Program-made: the position numbers and the translations under genes | Notes under the pieces: model-generated | What the model was told of the DNA's origin: nothing | The model's database searches: none | What the model saw: only the letters and a program-made list of their open reading frames with translations | Shown here: one piece after another, positions 17,288 to 26,373 of the stretch | Layout of the letters: each line of letters starts with the position of its first letter | How positions within the stretch are numbered: position 1 is the first letter of the stretch | NCBI GenBank assembly: GCA_022828225.1 | Contig: JAJEJG010000004.1 | Location: 1-64,000 of the forward strand | From: Nitrospirales bacterium | GTDB lineage: Bacteria > Nitrospirota > Nitrospiria > Nitrospirales > UBA8639 | Direction of reading: 5' to 3' | Length of the DNA: 64,000 bases

Positions 17288-17680
17288 ATGATCAGTCAAC
17301 GACACTATGCTACGGGAAAACGTAAATATGCGATCGCCCGCGCCTGGATCGAACCGGGTCCTCCGGACATTACGGTCAACGGCCGGACGCTCGACCACTA
17401 TTTCACCCTGCTGGCGCATCGCATTCAGGTCGAAACGCCGCTTGAACTGACGAATACCCGTGGACAATTTCGCATCAAGGCCTCTGTCTGCGGTGGAGGC
17501 GGCGCCGGGCAGGCAGGAGCCCTTCGCCATGCGATAGCCAAAGCCCTGGTGAAGGCAAACCCGGATTTTCGCGCGGCTCTCAAGAAAGAGGGCATGCTGA
17601 CGCGCGACCCCAGAGTGAAAGAAAGGAAAAAATACGGGCAAAAAGGCGCTCGAAGCCGATTCCAATATTCCAAGCGTTAA
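17288..17680 (+). CDS. rpsI: 30S ribosomal protein S9
   Basis: 130 aa. YATGKRKYAIARAW at the N-terminus, ASVCGGGGAGQAGALRHAIAKAL, and the basic C-terminal tail GARSRFQYSKR that reaches the ribosomal P site are all present. ATG 17288 has GAGGAAAGG upstream. A perfect terminator follows 26 bases after the stop. Confidence 0.98.
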   Translation: MISQRHYATGKRKYAIARAWIEPGPPDITVNGRTLDHYFTLLAHRIQVETPLELTNTRGQFRIKASVCGGGGAGQAGALRHAIAKALVKANPDFRAALKKEGMLTRDPRVKERKKYGQKGARSRFQYSKR

Positions 17681-17705
17681 CCACGCGGACATTCCAGGAT
17701 GGTAA

Positions 17706-17742
17706 CGAAAAAAGGGAAGGCATCGAAGCCTTCCCTTTTTTC
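17706..17742 (+). terminator. Intrinsic terminator after rpsI
   Basis: Perfect 14-bp inverted repeat AAAAAAGGGAAGGC / GCCTTCCCTTTTTT with a 6-base loop, ending in a T-run. It separates the ribosomal operon from argC and reads as a terminator in both directions. Confidence 0.93.
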
Positions 17743-17758
17743 GTCCGGATGAATAATC

Positions 17759-18829
17759 ATGCGTCGCACTCGATTAACAGCAGCGGTACTGGGAGCCAGT
17801 GGATATACGGGCGGGGAACTCCTCCGCTTGTTGGATGGTCACCCGTACGTGACGGTCACCCACGTGACCGCGGATAAATCCGTCGGCCTGCCGGTGACCT
17901 CCCTGTTCCCGCACCTCGAAACGTTCCATGAGTTCCGTTTTGCGCCGCTGGACGTTGCACCCATCCTGCAAAAGATCGACGTGGTGTTTTCATGCCTGCC
18001 GCACACGAAAGCCATGGAGCCGGTGGCAGCCTGCGTCCGAGCCAAAAAACTTGTGATCGACCTGAGCGCCGACTTCCGGCTGACGGAGACCAAAACCTAT
18101 GAACAATGGTACGGCGCCCCGCATGCAGCACCCGCGTTGCTCAAAAAGGCGGTGTACGGGCTGCCGGAACTTCATCGAACGCGGATCCGGCGCGCGCGAC
18201 TGGTTGCCGCACCGGGTTGCTACCCGACGGCGGCCATTCTGCAGTTGGCGCCGCTACTGGCCCATCGGATGATTCAAGCAGGCACCATTGTCGTCGATGC
18301 CAAGTCCGGCATTTCCGGGGCGGGACGAAGCCCGGGCCTGCCCTATCATTTTCCGGAAGCGCATGACTCCCTCACGGCCTACAACGTCGCCCGGCACCGG
18401 CACACGCCTGAAATCGAACAGGAACTGAACCGGCTCATACAAGGTTCGAAAGGAAAAGGCGCGCGCGCGCGCGTACTCTTTACGCCGCATCTGATCCCGA
18501 TGAATCGAGGCCTCCTGAGTACGGCCTATGCCAAACTCCGAACCCCGCTCACGAACGATGCGGCCACGGCGCTGTACAAGGACTTTTATGCGAACGAACG
18601 CTTCATTCGAATCCGGGAAGCCTCGACCGCCATCAGTCCCATCCACGTTCGAGGATCGAATTTTTGCGACATCGGCGCGTTTGTGGATGAACGAACAAAC
18701 CACGTCATCACCGTGTCGACCCTGGACAACCTGGTCAAAGGTGCGGCCGGGCAAGCCATCCAATCCATGAACCTGATGATGGGATTTCCGGAAGAAACGG
18801 CGCTGACGGCACCGGGGATTTTTCCGTAG
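17759..18829 (+). CDS. argC: N-acetyl-gamma-glutamyl-phosphate reductase
   Basis: The third step of arginine synthesis, reducing N-acetylglutamyl phosphate to the semialdehyde. 356 aa. NADP-binding GASGYTGGELLRLL is at the start, the catalytic cysteine lies in APGCYPT, and SGISGAGR follows. It begins right after the rpsI terminator and is followed by argJ, so both act in the acetyl-cycle version of the pathway. Confidence 0.96.
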   Translation: MRRTRLTAAVLGASGYTGGELLRLLDGHPYVTVTHVTADKSVGLPVTSLFPHLETFHEFRFAPLDVAPILQKIDVVFSCLPHTKAMEPVAACVRAKKLVIDLSADFRLTETKTYEQWYGAPHAAPALLKKAVYGLPELHRTRIRRARLVAAPGCYPTAAILQLAPLLAHRMIQAGTIVVDAKSGISGAGRSPGLPYHFPEAHDSLTAYNVARHRHTPEIEQELNRLIQGSKGKGARARVLFTPHLIPMNRGLLSTAYAKLRTPLTNDAATALYKDFYANERFIRIREASTAISPIHVRGSNFCDIGAFVDERTNHVITVSTLDNLVKGAAGQAIQSMNLMMGFPEETALTAPGIFP

Positions 18830-18837
18830 AACCCGAA

Positions 18838-18925
18838 TCTGTCATTCCGAGCAAAGCGAGGAATCTGTCCCTCAACCACCGAGCGCCTCAACAACGAGAT
18901 CCTTCGCTTCGCTCAGGATGACACG
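18838..18925. repeat. Inverted repeat between argC and argJ
   Basis: GTCATTCCGAGCAAAGCGAGGAATC at one end and GATCCTTCGCTTCGCTCAGGATGAC at the other form long imperfect arms around a ~35-base centre. It resembles family A in its GTCATTCC...GGATGAC ends but has a different core. Confidence 0.7.
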
Positions 18926-18982
18926 CTGGGCAAGATTGCATCTCTTGACGTGCAGGCTGCAAGCCTGCATGAAGAATTTCTT

Positions 18983-20194
18983 ATGAACGTGAACAAGATC
19001 AAAGGCGGCGTCACTGCCCCTACCGGCTTTCTTGCCGCAGGGATTCACGCCGGTATCAAGCCGGCGCCCCTGCTGGACCTCTCCCTGTTGGTGTCTACCC
19101 ACCCCGGGATTATGGCAGGCGTGCTGACACAAAATCGAATTGTGGCGGCTCCCGTCCTTTTGTGTCGCCGGCAACTCAAAAAACATGCCGGACAGGCCAT
19201 GATCATCAACAGCGGCAACGCCAATGCGTTCACCGGTTCACAAGGGATGTCGGACGCCATGGAAATGCGACGGCTCGTGTCCGCGGCCTTACGTCTGCCC
19301 GTCGCGTCGGTGTTTGTCGGATCGACGGGAGTCATCGGCCGCCCGCTGCCGATGCCCGCCATCCGTGAAGCCGTCCCGCCTCTCACCCGGATCCTGAGCC
19401 GGTCCGGTCATAAGCCGGCGGCGCAAGCCATCATGACCACGGACACCATACATAAAGAAGTCGCCTTGCAGGCAAAGATCGGGCAGCGGATTCTCACGAT
19501 CGGAGGGATGGCCAAAGGCTCCGGCATGATTCATCCCGATATGGCCACCATGTTGGCCTATCTCACCACCGACGCCGCGATTGCCCCTCGGGCACTGCAA
19601 GCCGCATTGACGCGAGCCGTGAACGACACTTTCAATTGCATCTCGGTCGATGGGGACACCAGCACGAACGACACGGTCTTGTGCCTCGCCAACGGACGCG
19701 CCGGGAATCCGGCGATTCAGACGGGCACCCCCCAATGGGAAATGTTCTCCGCCTTGTTGCACGAAGCCTGCCTGTCGCTGGCGCTTCAAATCTGCCGCGA
19801 CGGAGAAGGGGCGACCAAAATCGTCGAGATCATCGTGCGGGGCACACGAACCAATCTCGAAGCGAAAAAGATCGCGCAAACCATTGCGACGTCGCCGTTG
19901 GTGAAAACCGCCGTTTTCGGCGAAGACCCCAACTGGGGACGAATCGTGGCTGCCGCGGGCCGGGCCGGCGTGAAGTTCAATCCCGCCAAAATCGGCTTGG
20001 CATTCGACAAAACCCGGGTGGTGCACAACGGTCAACCGGTCGGAGACCGGGCCGACAACCAAGCCCGACGGATCATGCGCAAAAAACAATACGTCATGAC
20101 GCTCTCATTGGGAAATCATCCGGGTTGCGCCAAACTCTGGACCACGGACCTGTCCTACGAATACGTGCGGATCAACGCTTCCTATACCACGTAA
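18983..20194 (+). CDS. argJ: Glutamate N-acetyltransferase / amino-acid acetyltransferase (bifunctional ArgJ)
   Basis: Recycles acetyl groups from N-acetylornithine to glutamate; many homologues also use acetyl-CoA. About 403 aa. The autoprocessing motif KGSGMIHPDMATMLA is present, with the nucleophilic threonine near residue 189 after the MA/T cut that yields the two subunits. Also visible are INSGNANAFTG and the C-terminal EDPNWGRI. ATG 18983 is preferred over upstream starts inside the hairpin GCAGGCTGCAAGCCTGC (18952-18968). Whether it uses acetyl-CoA cannot be told from sequence. Confidence 0.95.
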   Translation: MNVNKIKGGVTAPTGFLAAGIHAGIKPAPLLDLSLLVSTHPGIMAGVLTQNRIVAAPVLLCRRQLKKHAGQAMIINSGNANAFTGSQGMSDAMEMRRLVSAALRLPVASVFVGSTGVIGRPLPMPAIREAVPPLTRILSRSGHKPAAQAIMTTDTIHKEVALQAKIGQRILTIGGMAKGSGMIHPDMATMLAYLTTDAAIAPRALQAALTRAVNDTFNCISVDGDTSTNDTVLCLANGRAGNPAIQTGTPQWEMFSALLHEACLSLALQICRDGEGATKIVEIIVRGTRTNLEAKKIAQTIATSPLVKTAVFGEDPNWGRIVAAAGRAGVKFNPAKIGLAFDKTRVVHNGQPVGDRADNQARRIMRKKQYVMTLSLGNHPGCAKLWTTDLSYEYVRINASYTT

Positions 20195-20215
20195 TCGCCA
20201 AACCGCCCTATCGTC

Positions 20216-20935
20216 ATGCTCAAAACAAAAACCTTTTTTCCCTTGCAAACGTGGTTGAGCCCCCTGTGCGTCCTTCTGGTCCTGACCCTGTTCCCCGGCT
20301 GTACAGTCGTGAAAACGACCTATGACGTTGTCGCCGGCACCGTGAAAGGGACGTATAAACTGATTAAAGGGGTTTATACCCTGACGTCCGAAACCGCCAA
20401 AGTCACCTACCAGATTGGGAAATTTACGTTCGAGGTCGTACAGGCACCGTTCGACTGGCCCCTGACGCATGACGAGATCGAAACGATCGACGGGTTGCCG
20501 GTGAAAGAAGCCATTCGTCAGGGTCGCGTCAAATGGGCTCCGTACGTGGTGAAGGGCAGACGCTACGTGCCCATGAGCGTCCGAAAGGCCCAACGCTATG
20601 AAGAGAAAGGGGTCGCGTCATGGTATGGAGAAGAAACCCGGCGACAAAAAGGGGGACACATGACCGCGAACGGCGAAGCGTTCAATCCCATGGCCTTGAC
20701 CGCCGCGCATAAATACCTGCCGTTACCGATCAACGTCAGGGTGACGAACCTGGAAAACGGGCGATCGATTGTCGTCCGGGTCAACGATCGTGGTCCCTTC
20801 CCCAGCACCAACAACCCGAACTCCGGGAAACGCATTATCGACTTGAGTTACGGGGCAGCCAGAAGATTGGGATTCCACAAAAAAGGCTTGGCCCGGGTTC
20901 ACGTCAAAGTCATCCCCGTCCAGGTCGGGACATAG
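20216..20935 (+). CDS. rlpA: RlpA-like septal lipoprotein
   Basis: 239 aa. A signal peptide with lipobox LFPGC (cysteine near residue 29) anchors it to the outer membrane. After a ~100-residue linker, the double-psi beta-barrel of RlpA begins at GVASWYGEETRRQKGG and continues through TAAHKYLPLPINVRVTN and VRVNDRGPF, with the conserved Asp. RlpA proteins cut or bind denuded peptidoglycan glycan strands at the division site. There is no SPOR domain at the C-terminus, unlike E. coli RlpA. The catalytic Glu/Asp pattern looks intact but activity is not proven. Confidence 0.88.
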   Translation: MLKTKTFFPLQTWLSPLCVLLVLTLFPGCTVVKTTYDVVAGTVKGTYKLIKGVYTLTSETAKVTYQIGKFTFEVVQAPFDWPLTHDEIETIDGLPVKEAIRQGRVKWAPYVVKGRRYVPMSVRKAQRYEEKGVASWYGEETRRQKGGHMTANGEAFNPMALTAAHKYLPLPINVRVTNLENGRSIVVRVNDRGPFPSTNNPNSGKRIIDLSYGAARRLGFHKKGLARVHVKVIPVQVGT

Positions 20936-20936
20936 T

Positions 20937-21014
20937 AAGACAACCCCCTCGATCCCCCTTGTCAGGGGGACGGCAGAGTTCCTCCCCCCTGACAAGGGGG
21001 GCAGGGGGGTTCAG
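20937..21014. repeat. Family C inverted repeat, copy 2
   Basis: AGACAACCCCCTCGATCC to GACAAGGGGGGCAGGGGGG. It lies directly behind the rlpA stop. A palindromic GGGTTACGCC...GGCTAACCC unit (21023-21047) follows. Confidence 0.85.
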
Positions 21015-21071
21015 CCGATTGTCGGGTTACGCCTTCGGCTAACCCGGCCTACGCGCCTTTGTTTTTAATCT

Positions 21072-21170
21072 GTCATCCCCGACTCCGATCGGGGATCAAG
21101 TGTCTTTCTCTTCGCAAACGAAAGAAAATGCAAAGACGCTGGATCCTCGATTAAAGATGTCGAGGATGAC
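21072..21170. repeat. REP-like doublet, family A copy 6, overlapping the pncB end
   Basis: The second hairpin has arms ATCCTCGA / TCGAGGAT around TTAAAGATG. The pncB stop codon (21151-21153) and its last codons lie inside it. Confidence 0.85.
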
Positions 21171-22512
21171 AGAAAGAAGAGTCCCGGGCATCCGCCACGC
21201 GAGCCAGATTTCGTAGTTCCGCAGAGATCCGAACGGAGATGGTAGCCCCGGGGCTGAGCCGGCGAATCTCGTCAGGCAACGTGGCGAGTTCGGCCGTGGC
21301 GCGTCCGCGGATGTGATCCAGTGAATCGGACGCCTCAAGGCGCTTGCCGGATTCCATGACCGGCCGGATGAGCGGAGTTCCTTCTTGCGTATCGGCAGCC
21401 GTCGTCACCACGTCATGCTCGATACGTCCTTGTTGATCATAGCGGCGGTGGACTTGTTTGGCGCCCGGCCACGTCTCCTTACCCTCCGACCTCTTTCGTG
21501 TCGGTCTCCCGGCATAGTCCTGTAGCTTATAGACGCAATCCAAATACGGCGCATCCGCGGAGGTCGCCAGCCTGGTCCCGACGGCAAACAGATCAACAGG
21601 CGCCTGAGCCGCGACCAGGCGTTGAATGGCGTCTTCGTCCAAGTTGCCGCTTGCCGTAATCTGCACGTCTCCCAACCCGCCGTCGTCCAATATGCGTCGC
21701 ACCCGGCGCGACTGCTCGACCGGGTCTCCGCTATCCAGACGCACTCCCTTGATCGTAATGCCCTTGTCCCGCAGACCCGGCGCCAGCTTCACCACGGTTT
21801 CGGCTCCTCGTTGCGTATCATAGGTATCGAGCAGGAGAACCACGTTATCGGGTTGCGCCTCGGCAAAATGCTCAAACGCATGGCGTTCGGTTTGGTGGGC
21901 TTGTACGAAACTGTGCGCCATGGTTCCGAAGACCGGCACCTCAAAACAAGGCTCGGCCATGACCGTGGCCGAGCCGGCAAATCCGGCCAGGTAACCGGCC
22001 CGGGCGGCGAGCAACCCGGCCTCGGCTCCGTGGGACCGTCGCAAGCCGAAATCAATGACGGGTTTGCCGGCGGCGGCGAGCACGCATCGTGCGGCTTTGG
22101 ATGCGATCAACGTCTGATAGTGCAGCAGGTTGACCAACCGGGTTTCGATGAACTGCGCTTGAGGCAATGGCGCCGTGATTCGGACAATCGGTTCGTTCGC
22201 GAAAAACACCGTGCCCTCGGGCATGGCCTGAACGTCTCCCGCAAACCGAAATCGTTCCAGATAATCGACAAAAGAACGGCTGAACCGGCCGCTGTTCGCC
22301 ACCCAGTCCAACTCGGCGGGGGTAAAACGAACGTTCTCCAAGTATTCCAGAAGCTGTGCCAACCCCGCGGCCATAAAAAACCCCCGTGGCGGGGGCATCG
22401 TCCTCACGAAGCATTCAAAAACTGCTGTGTCTTCCATGCCCCGTTCGAGGTAGCCCTGGAGCATGGCGAGTTGATAGAAGTCCGTCAGTAAAGCACTGGA
22501 TCGAATATCCAT
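21151..22512 (-). CDS. pncB: Nicotinate phosphoribosyltransferase
   Basis: Makes nicotinate mononucleotide from nicotinate and PRPP in NAD salvage. 453 aa. N-terminus LLTDFYQLAMLQGYL, the FGLRRSHGAEAG and FGTMAHSFVQAH motifs (with the autophosphorylated histidine region), VRLDSGDP and FAVGTRLAT are intact. The C-terminal residues SFCHPRHL come from the family A repeat, so the natural end was probably replaced by the repeat. It faces the rlpA group convergently. Confidence 0.94.
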   Translation of the reverse strand: MDIRSSALLTDFYQLAMLQGYLERGMEDTAVFECFVRTMPPPRGFFMAAGLAQLLEYLENVRFTPAELDWVANSGRFSRSFVDYLERFRFAGDVQAMPEGTVFFANEPIVRITAPLPQAQFIETRLVNLLHYQTLIASKAARCVLAAAGKPVIDFGLRRSHGAEAGLLAARAGYLAGFAGSATVMAEPCFEVPVFGTMAHSFVQAHQTERHAFEHFAEAQPDNVVLLLDTYDTQRGAETVVKLAPGLRDKGITIKGVRLDSGDPVEQSRRVRRILDDGGLGDVQITASGNLDEDAIQRLVAAQAPVDLFAVGTRLATSADAPYLDCVYKLQDYAGRPTRKRSEGKETWPGAKQVHRRYDQQGRIEHDVVTTAADTQEGTPLIRPVMESGKRLEASDSLDHIRGRATAELATLPDEIRRLSPGATISVRISAELRNLARVADARDSSFCHPRHL

Positions 22513-22531
22513 GCCAACCGGTCAGTCGAAC

Positions 22532-22621
22532 AGGAGCCTGCCCTGAGCTTGTCCTGAACGAAGTGAAGGATCTGCGAAGGAAGCAAAGTCGAAGGAGCCT
22601 GCCCTGAGCGAAGTCGAAGGG
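22532..22621. repeat. Cluster of short 'GAGCCTGCCCTGAG' elements (family H)
   Basis: Two or three copies of GGAGCCTGCCCTGAGC(G/T)...GTCGAAGG in tandem between pncB and the next gene. It is the same micro-element that interrupts other repeats at 26268, 29111, 47880 and 54804. Confidence 0.75.
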
Positions 22622-22963
22622 TCAGAATTCATCACGGGTCTCGAGCGCCTTGCAAGCTCCAAACACCGTCATCAGGATGATTCCCCGGCGTGCGGCTGCT
22701 CGACTCCGATACCGTAACCGAACGGGACGTTTCAGGCTCTCGCTTGGAACAACGCGGGGGGGGATGGGTTCCGGCGATTCAGCCGTCGCCTCGTCGGGCC
22801 GGACGTTCTCAACAACCGGCGAAGGGAGAGGCGTCTCTTGGACGCTCAATGCTTCCTGATACCGCGTATAACGTTCAAGCTGCTCGCGCAACCAACTCCC
22901 GACGGAAGCAATGAACCAAACCAACAACACGATTCCAAGAAAAACGAATGCCTCGACGGTCAT
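22622..22963 (-). CDS. Small membrane-anchored protein downstream of floA
   Basis: 113 aa, unrecognised. One N-terminal membrane helix (about residues 5-22, FVFLGIVLLVWFIASVG), then a charged helical stretch, a proline-rich linker (55-80) and a basic end. It starts 6 bases after the floA stop, so the two are cotranscribed. FloA is often paired with an NfeD protein, but this one shows no NfeD fold that I can see. It could be a partner or regulator of FloA membrane patches; that is inference from position only. Confidence 0.6.
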   Translation of the reverse strand: MTVEAFVFLGIVLLVWFIASVGSWLREQLERYTRYQEALSVQETPLPSPVVENVRPDEATAESPEPIPPRVVPSESLKRPVRLRYRSRAAARRGIILMTVFGACKALETRDEF

Positions 22964-22969
22964 CTCACG

Positions 22970-23941
22970 TCACGACTTGGATTCGGGATTTTCTTCGTCG
23001 TGCCCGATGGCCTCCCGCATGGCAGTATCGGCTTGCACGTTCTTCATTCGATAATAATCCATGAGTCCGATATTGCCCTTCCGAAACGCCTCGGCCATGG
23101 CGCGCGGCACTTCGGCTTCGGCCTCGATCACCCGGGCCCGCATTTCCTGTTCCAGGGCCACGGCCATGGCCCGCCGCTCTTCGGCCTTGGCCTGTGCAAT
23201 CTGCTTATCGGCGTCAGCTTGGTCGATCTGCAACTTCGCCCCGATATTTTCACCCACGTCCACGTCCGCGATGTCGATGGATAAAATTTCAAACGCCGTC
23301 CCGGCGTCCAGTCCTTTTTGGAGAATATGTTTCGAGATTTCATCGGGATTTTCCAACACGTCCTTGTGCCTGTCCGACGAACCGATGGTGCTCACCATAC
23401 CTTCACCCACACGGGCAATGACCGTCTCTTCCCCGGCCCCGCCGACCAGCCGGTCGATGTTCGCTCGAACCGTGACGCGGGACACGGCAATCAGTTGAAT
23501 ACCGTCCTTGGCCACCGCGGTAATCCTCGGGGTTTCGATGACCTTCGGCAACACGGACATCTGCACGGCTTCCAACACGTCGCGACCGGCCAGATCGATA
23601 GCCGCAGCGCGCTTGAAGGGCATGGGAATGTTCGCCTTGTCCGCGGAGATCATGGCATTCACCACTTTCACCACGTCGCCGCCGGCAAGGAAATGGGCTT
23701 CGAGATCATTGATGGGAATTTCCAGGCCGGCCTTGACCGCGCTGATCCGCGCCGTGACCACAGTGCCGGGCGGCACCCGGCGAAACCGCATGCCGACCAG
23801 GGTCAGGAGCCCCACGTACGCATTCGAAGCCCAAGCCGCAATCCACAATGGAATGGGGATCAAGTACAAAAACGCCGTCAGGAACACGCTGACGATCAAC
23901 AACAGAGCGAGGGTGCCGAAGACCTGCATTTCTGCGCCCAT
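22970..23941 (-). CDS. floA: Flotillin-like protein FloA
   Basis: 323 aa, membrane-associated scaffold of functional membrane microdomains. N-terminal hydrophobic hairpin (about 7-50), then the SPFH-like domain with [24 protein letters not shown] and [24 protein letters not shown]. The helical tail ([21 protein letters not shown]) and the final [18 protein letters not shown] match FloA closely. Length is normal. Followed by the small membrane protein in the same unit. An ATG at 23929 is also possible. Confidence 0.95.
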   Translation of the reverse strand: MGAEMQVFGTLALLLIVSVFLTAFLYLIPIPLWIAAWASNAYVGLLTLVGMRFRRVPPGTVVTARISAVKAGLEIPINDLEAHFLAGGDVVKVVNAMISADKANIPMPFKRAAAIDLAGRDVLEAVQMSVLPKVIETPRITAVAKDGIQLIAVSRVTVRANIDRLVGGAGEETVIARVGEGMVSTIGSSDRHKDVLENPDEISKHILQKGLDAGTAFEILSIDIADVDVGENIGAKLQIDQADADKQIAQAKAEERRAMAVALEQEMRARVIEAEAEVPRAMAEAFRKGNIGLMDYYRMKNVQADTAMREAIGHDEENPESKS

Positions 23942-24072
23942 GAAGAGACCCTCCTTTCAACCCGTCCGAACCGGAATACCGGAACTCTAACACAAATCGA
24001 GCGGGAATGGATCGCAATTCAGGGGGAATCGTCGGGTTACGCCGGCCGTTTTCATGCCAACGCTTAAGGAAC

Positions 24073-25575
24073 CTAATTCATTTCCGCGAGATCCTTCAGC
24101 ATTTCCAGACACTGCGGTTGGCGCAATTTCCTGAGAGCGGACACTTCAATTTGGCGAATGCGTTCACGGGTCACGCCAAAATCTTCGCTGATTTCTTCGA
24201 GGGTATGCCCTTTGACGAATCCGATCCCGAACCGTTTCTTGATGATGTATTCTTCCTTGGGCGTCAAGACACCCAAAACTTTGTCCACTTGACGCCTCGT
24301 GTCAGCACGTAAGGCGGCCGCGTAAGGAGGCGGGACGGTCCGGTCCTCGAGCAGGTCGCCCAACTTGGCATCTTCATGCTCGCCCACCGGCGTTTCCAAC
24401 GACACGGGCTCCTTCAGGTACTCCATCATTTCCCGGGTCCTCGCCTCGGACAACTCCACGTGTCCGGCCAATTCCCAAACGGTGGGCGGACGCCCGTAGC
24501 GTTGCACCAGGCGCGCCGAGGCTCTCCTCAATTTTTGAACGGACTCATGCATATGAACCGGGACCCGGATCGTACTGGCCTGATCGGCGATGGCGCGCGT
24601 CATGCGTTGTCTGATCCACCACGTGGCATACGTGCTGAACTTGTACCCGCGTTGATATTCAAATTTGTCAACGGCTTTCATCAGGCCGATGTTCCCTTCC
24701 TGAACGAGATCCAGGAATTGAAGACCGCGTCCCATGTAATGCTTGGCCACACTCGCCACTAATCGTAAATTGGCCTGGATGAGCCGGGTCTTTCCGTCTT
24801 CGATGGTTCGCTCGGCCCGTTCGATTCTATCGACGTGTTCGAGGAACAGGGAAACGGGCATGAACAGGACGTTACGCTCGACAGGCTTCACACGATCCCG
24901 GATTGCGCCAATCGCATCCCGTGACCCCGGACGAACGTCGTTCGCCAGGGTTTTGACCTCGGACAGGAGTTGTCCCTGATATTCATCCGTCAAATGCAAC
25001 GCCCGGACCCGGTCAACAATGCGTTGTTGCGCGGATTCCACGGATTTCAAGGTAGCAGAAATGTCTTGCGGTGCCGGCTTGGCGCAAAGTTCCAAATAAT
25101 GCTTTTGCAGCGATCTTGAAGCACGCCGGATTGACAGCAATCCGCTCAAAGTTCGATCCCGGACGTCCTCCTGGTCTCTCTCCGCTACTTCGGCGTTCTG
25201 TTCACCAATTCCACGCTCATAGGAGACAACCTCAGACACGGGAATCTCACCCCGCTGCAAAGAAATACGGAGTGATTCCAAGCGGTCCAGAACCAAGGGC
25301 AGTCCGTAAAAGGCCAGTGACAGTTCGGCCTTTCCCGCTTCGATCTGTTTGGCAAGAGCCACTTCCTCTTCGCGCGTCAATAAGGGCACCTTGCCCATCT
25401 CCTTCAAAAAAACCTGAGTCGGGCCATACGTCCCTTCTACCTTTTCAGCAACAATCTTATTCGCCGAACGTGAAGAAACTTGCCGAACACGATCCGGGAA
25501 TGCTGACACACCCGAGGAGGAGGTTACTTGAGCACTCTCCGGTTCTGTGATGTCGGGTAATGGAGTTTGACGCAT
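24073..25575 (-). CDS. rpoD: RNA polymerase primary sigma factor (RpoD/SigA type)
   Basis: 500 aa. After a ~50-residue variable head, region 1.2 starts at [22 protein letters not shown] ~150-residue non-conserved region follows, then regions 2.1-2.4 ([40 protein letters not shown]), region 3, and region 4.2 with the [24 protein letters not shown]. The -10 recognition helix reads [13 protein letters not shown] rather than the usual [13 protein letters not shown], a small deviation. There is no full region 1.1. It is either the housekeeping sigma or a close paralogue; only one is in view. The zinc-ribbon gene is directly upstream. Confidence 0.93.
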   Translation of the reverse strand: MRQTPLPDITEPESAQVTSSSGVSAFPDRVRQVSSRSANKIVAEKVEGTYGPTQVFLKEMGKVPLLTREEEVALAKQIEAGKAELSLAFYGLPLVLDRLESLRISLQRGEIPVSEVVSYERGIGEQNAEVAERDQEDVRDRTLSGLLSIRRASRSLQKHYLELCAKPAPQDISATLKSVESAQQRIVDRVRALHLTDEYQGQLLSEVKTLANDVRPGSRDAIGAIRDRVKPVERNVLFMPVSLFLEHVDRIERAERTIEDGKTRLIQANLRLVASVAKHYMGRGLQFLDLVQEGNIGLMKAVDKFEYQRGYKFSTYATWWIRQRMTRAIADQASTIRVPVHMHESVQKLRRASARLVQRYGRPPTVWELAGHVELSEARTREMMEYLKEPVSLETPVGEHEDAKLGDLLEDRTVPPPYAAALRADTRRQVDKVLGVLTPKEEYIIKKRFGIGFVKGHTLEEISEDFGVTRERIRQIEVSALRKLRQPQCLEMLKDLAEMN

Positions 25576-25620
25576 GATTCTAACGCTCTACGGACTCAAC
25601 ATGATCGATTTCCCGGACCA

Positions 25621-25797
25621 TTATGCGGCTTGTGAAGCAGGTTTCCCGGAGCCCAGTCCAGCCGATTGTTTTGCCGTTTTCGGATAGACGGTTTCTCCGC
25701 AATTCAAACACCGTAAGGTCTCGATACGAAGAAAAGGGCCGTCCGGATCATAAAAATGATCTCTGACCATCAGACCCCCGCAACGTGGACATTTCAT
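25621..25797 (-). CDS. Small zinc-ribbon protein
   Basis: 58 aa with two CxxC knuckles (CPRC near the start, CLNC near residue 36), the pattern of a one-zinc ribbon. ATG 25797 has a strong GGGAGG 7 bases upstream, so it is preferred over the TTG at 25827. It lies 45 bases before rpoD on the same strand. Function unknown; a nucleic-acid or protein contact domain is likely. Confidence 0.8.
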   Translation of the reverse strand: MKCPRCGGLMVRDHFYDPDGPFLRIETLRCLNCGETVYPKTAKQSAGLGSGKPASQAA

Positions 25798-26046
25798 CTG
25801 GTACCTCCCTATGCTCGACCGCTCCAAAGTATTCGGAAACGGCCCTTTCGTAGACAGTGCCGCAACGTAATGTGCGGGTTTTTTGACCTATAGCTCTATC
25901 CATAACCAGTTTTGGCGGCAAATCAAGGGCTTGGCTCTACAGAAAAGTTTTCCGAGGTATCTTTGTTTAGGCACCTTTTCCCTGATTAACGTAACTATTT
26001 GATTATAAATGGAAATTAGTAGAGACCATAGATCGGTTAACGTTCT

Positions 26047-26120
26047 GCCCCCCTGGCCCCCCTTATCAGGGGGGAGAGGAGTGCGGCTGTCCCCCTGATA
26101 AGGGGGATTGAGGGGGTTGG
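26047..26120. repeat. Family C inverted repeat, copy 3 (inverted)
   Basis: Reverse orientation of copies 1, 2 and 4: CCCCCCTGG...GGGGATTGAGGGGGTTG. Confidence 0.85.
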
Positions 26121-26210
26121 GGAATGAGGGGGTTGTTGACAAAGGCGGGGAGGCAAAGTAGTGGCGGCATCTCATGCCGCCATTTCCCGGCGCCTTCTGG
26201 CGTGGCTGTG

Positions 26211-26318
26211 CCCCCCGGGGCCACGCCCGAACGCCAATGGTTTTGGGTCCTTTTGCCGAAACAAAAGAGCCTGTCCTGAGCAGCGCGAAGGAACCTCGTC
26301 GTGCGGGAGCGAAACCCC
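26211..26318 (-). repeat. Family G repeat, copy 2, interrupted
   Basis: Inverted copy of 14793-14877. Between CCGAAACAAAAG and ACCTCGTCGTGCGGG it carries about 24 extra bases (26268-26292, AGCCTGTCCTGAGC...GAAGGA) that belong to micro-element family H. Confidence 0.8.
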
Positions 26319-26373
26319 GATTGACAATCCCCCCTAGCCGTGGCCGGAACCGGTTTGCTAGTATGCGTGTCCC

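Larger units (their letters stand above)
25798..26373. other. 576-base gap between the rpoD unit and ychF (divergent)
   Basis: The first ~240 bases are AT-rich and should hold the rpoD-unit promoter; I see no perfect boxes. The rest is repeats: family C copy 3 (26047-26120) and family G copy 2 (26211-26318) with its insertion. A minus-strand frame runs through here into ychF but has no gene-like features. Confidence 0.5.
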
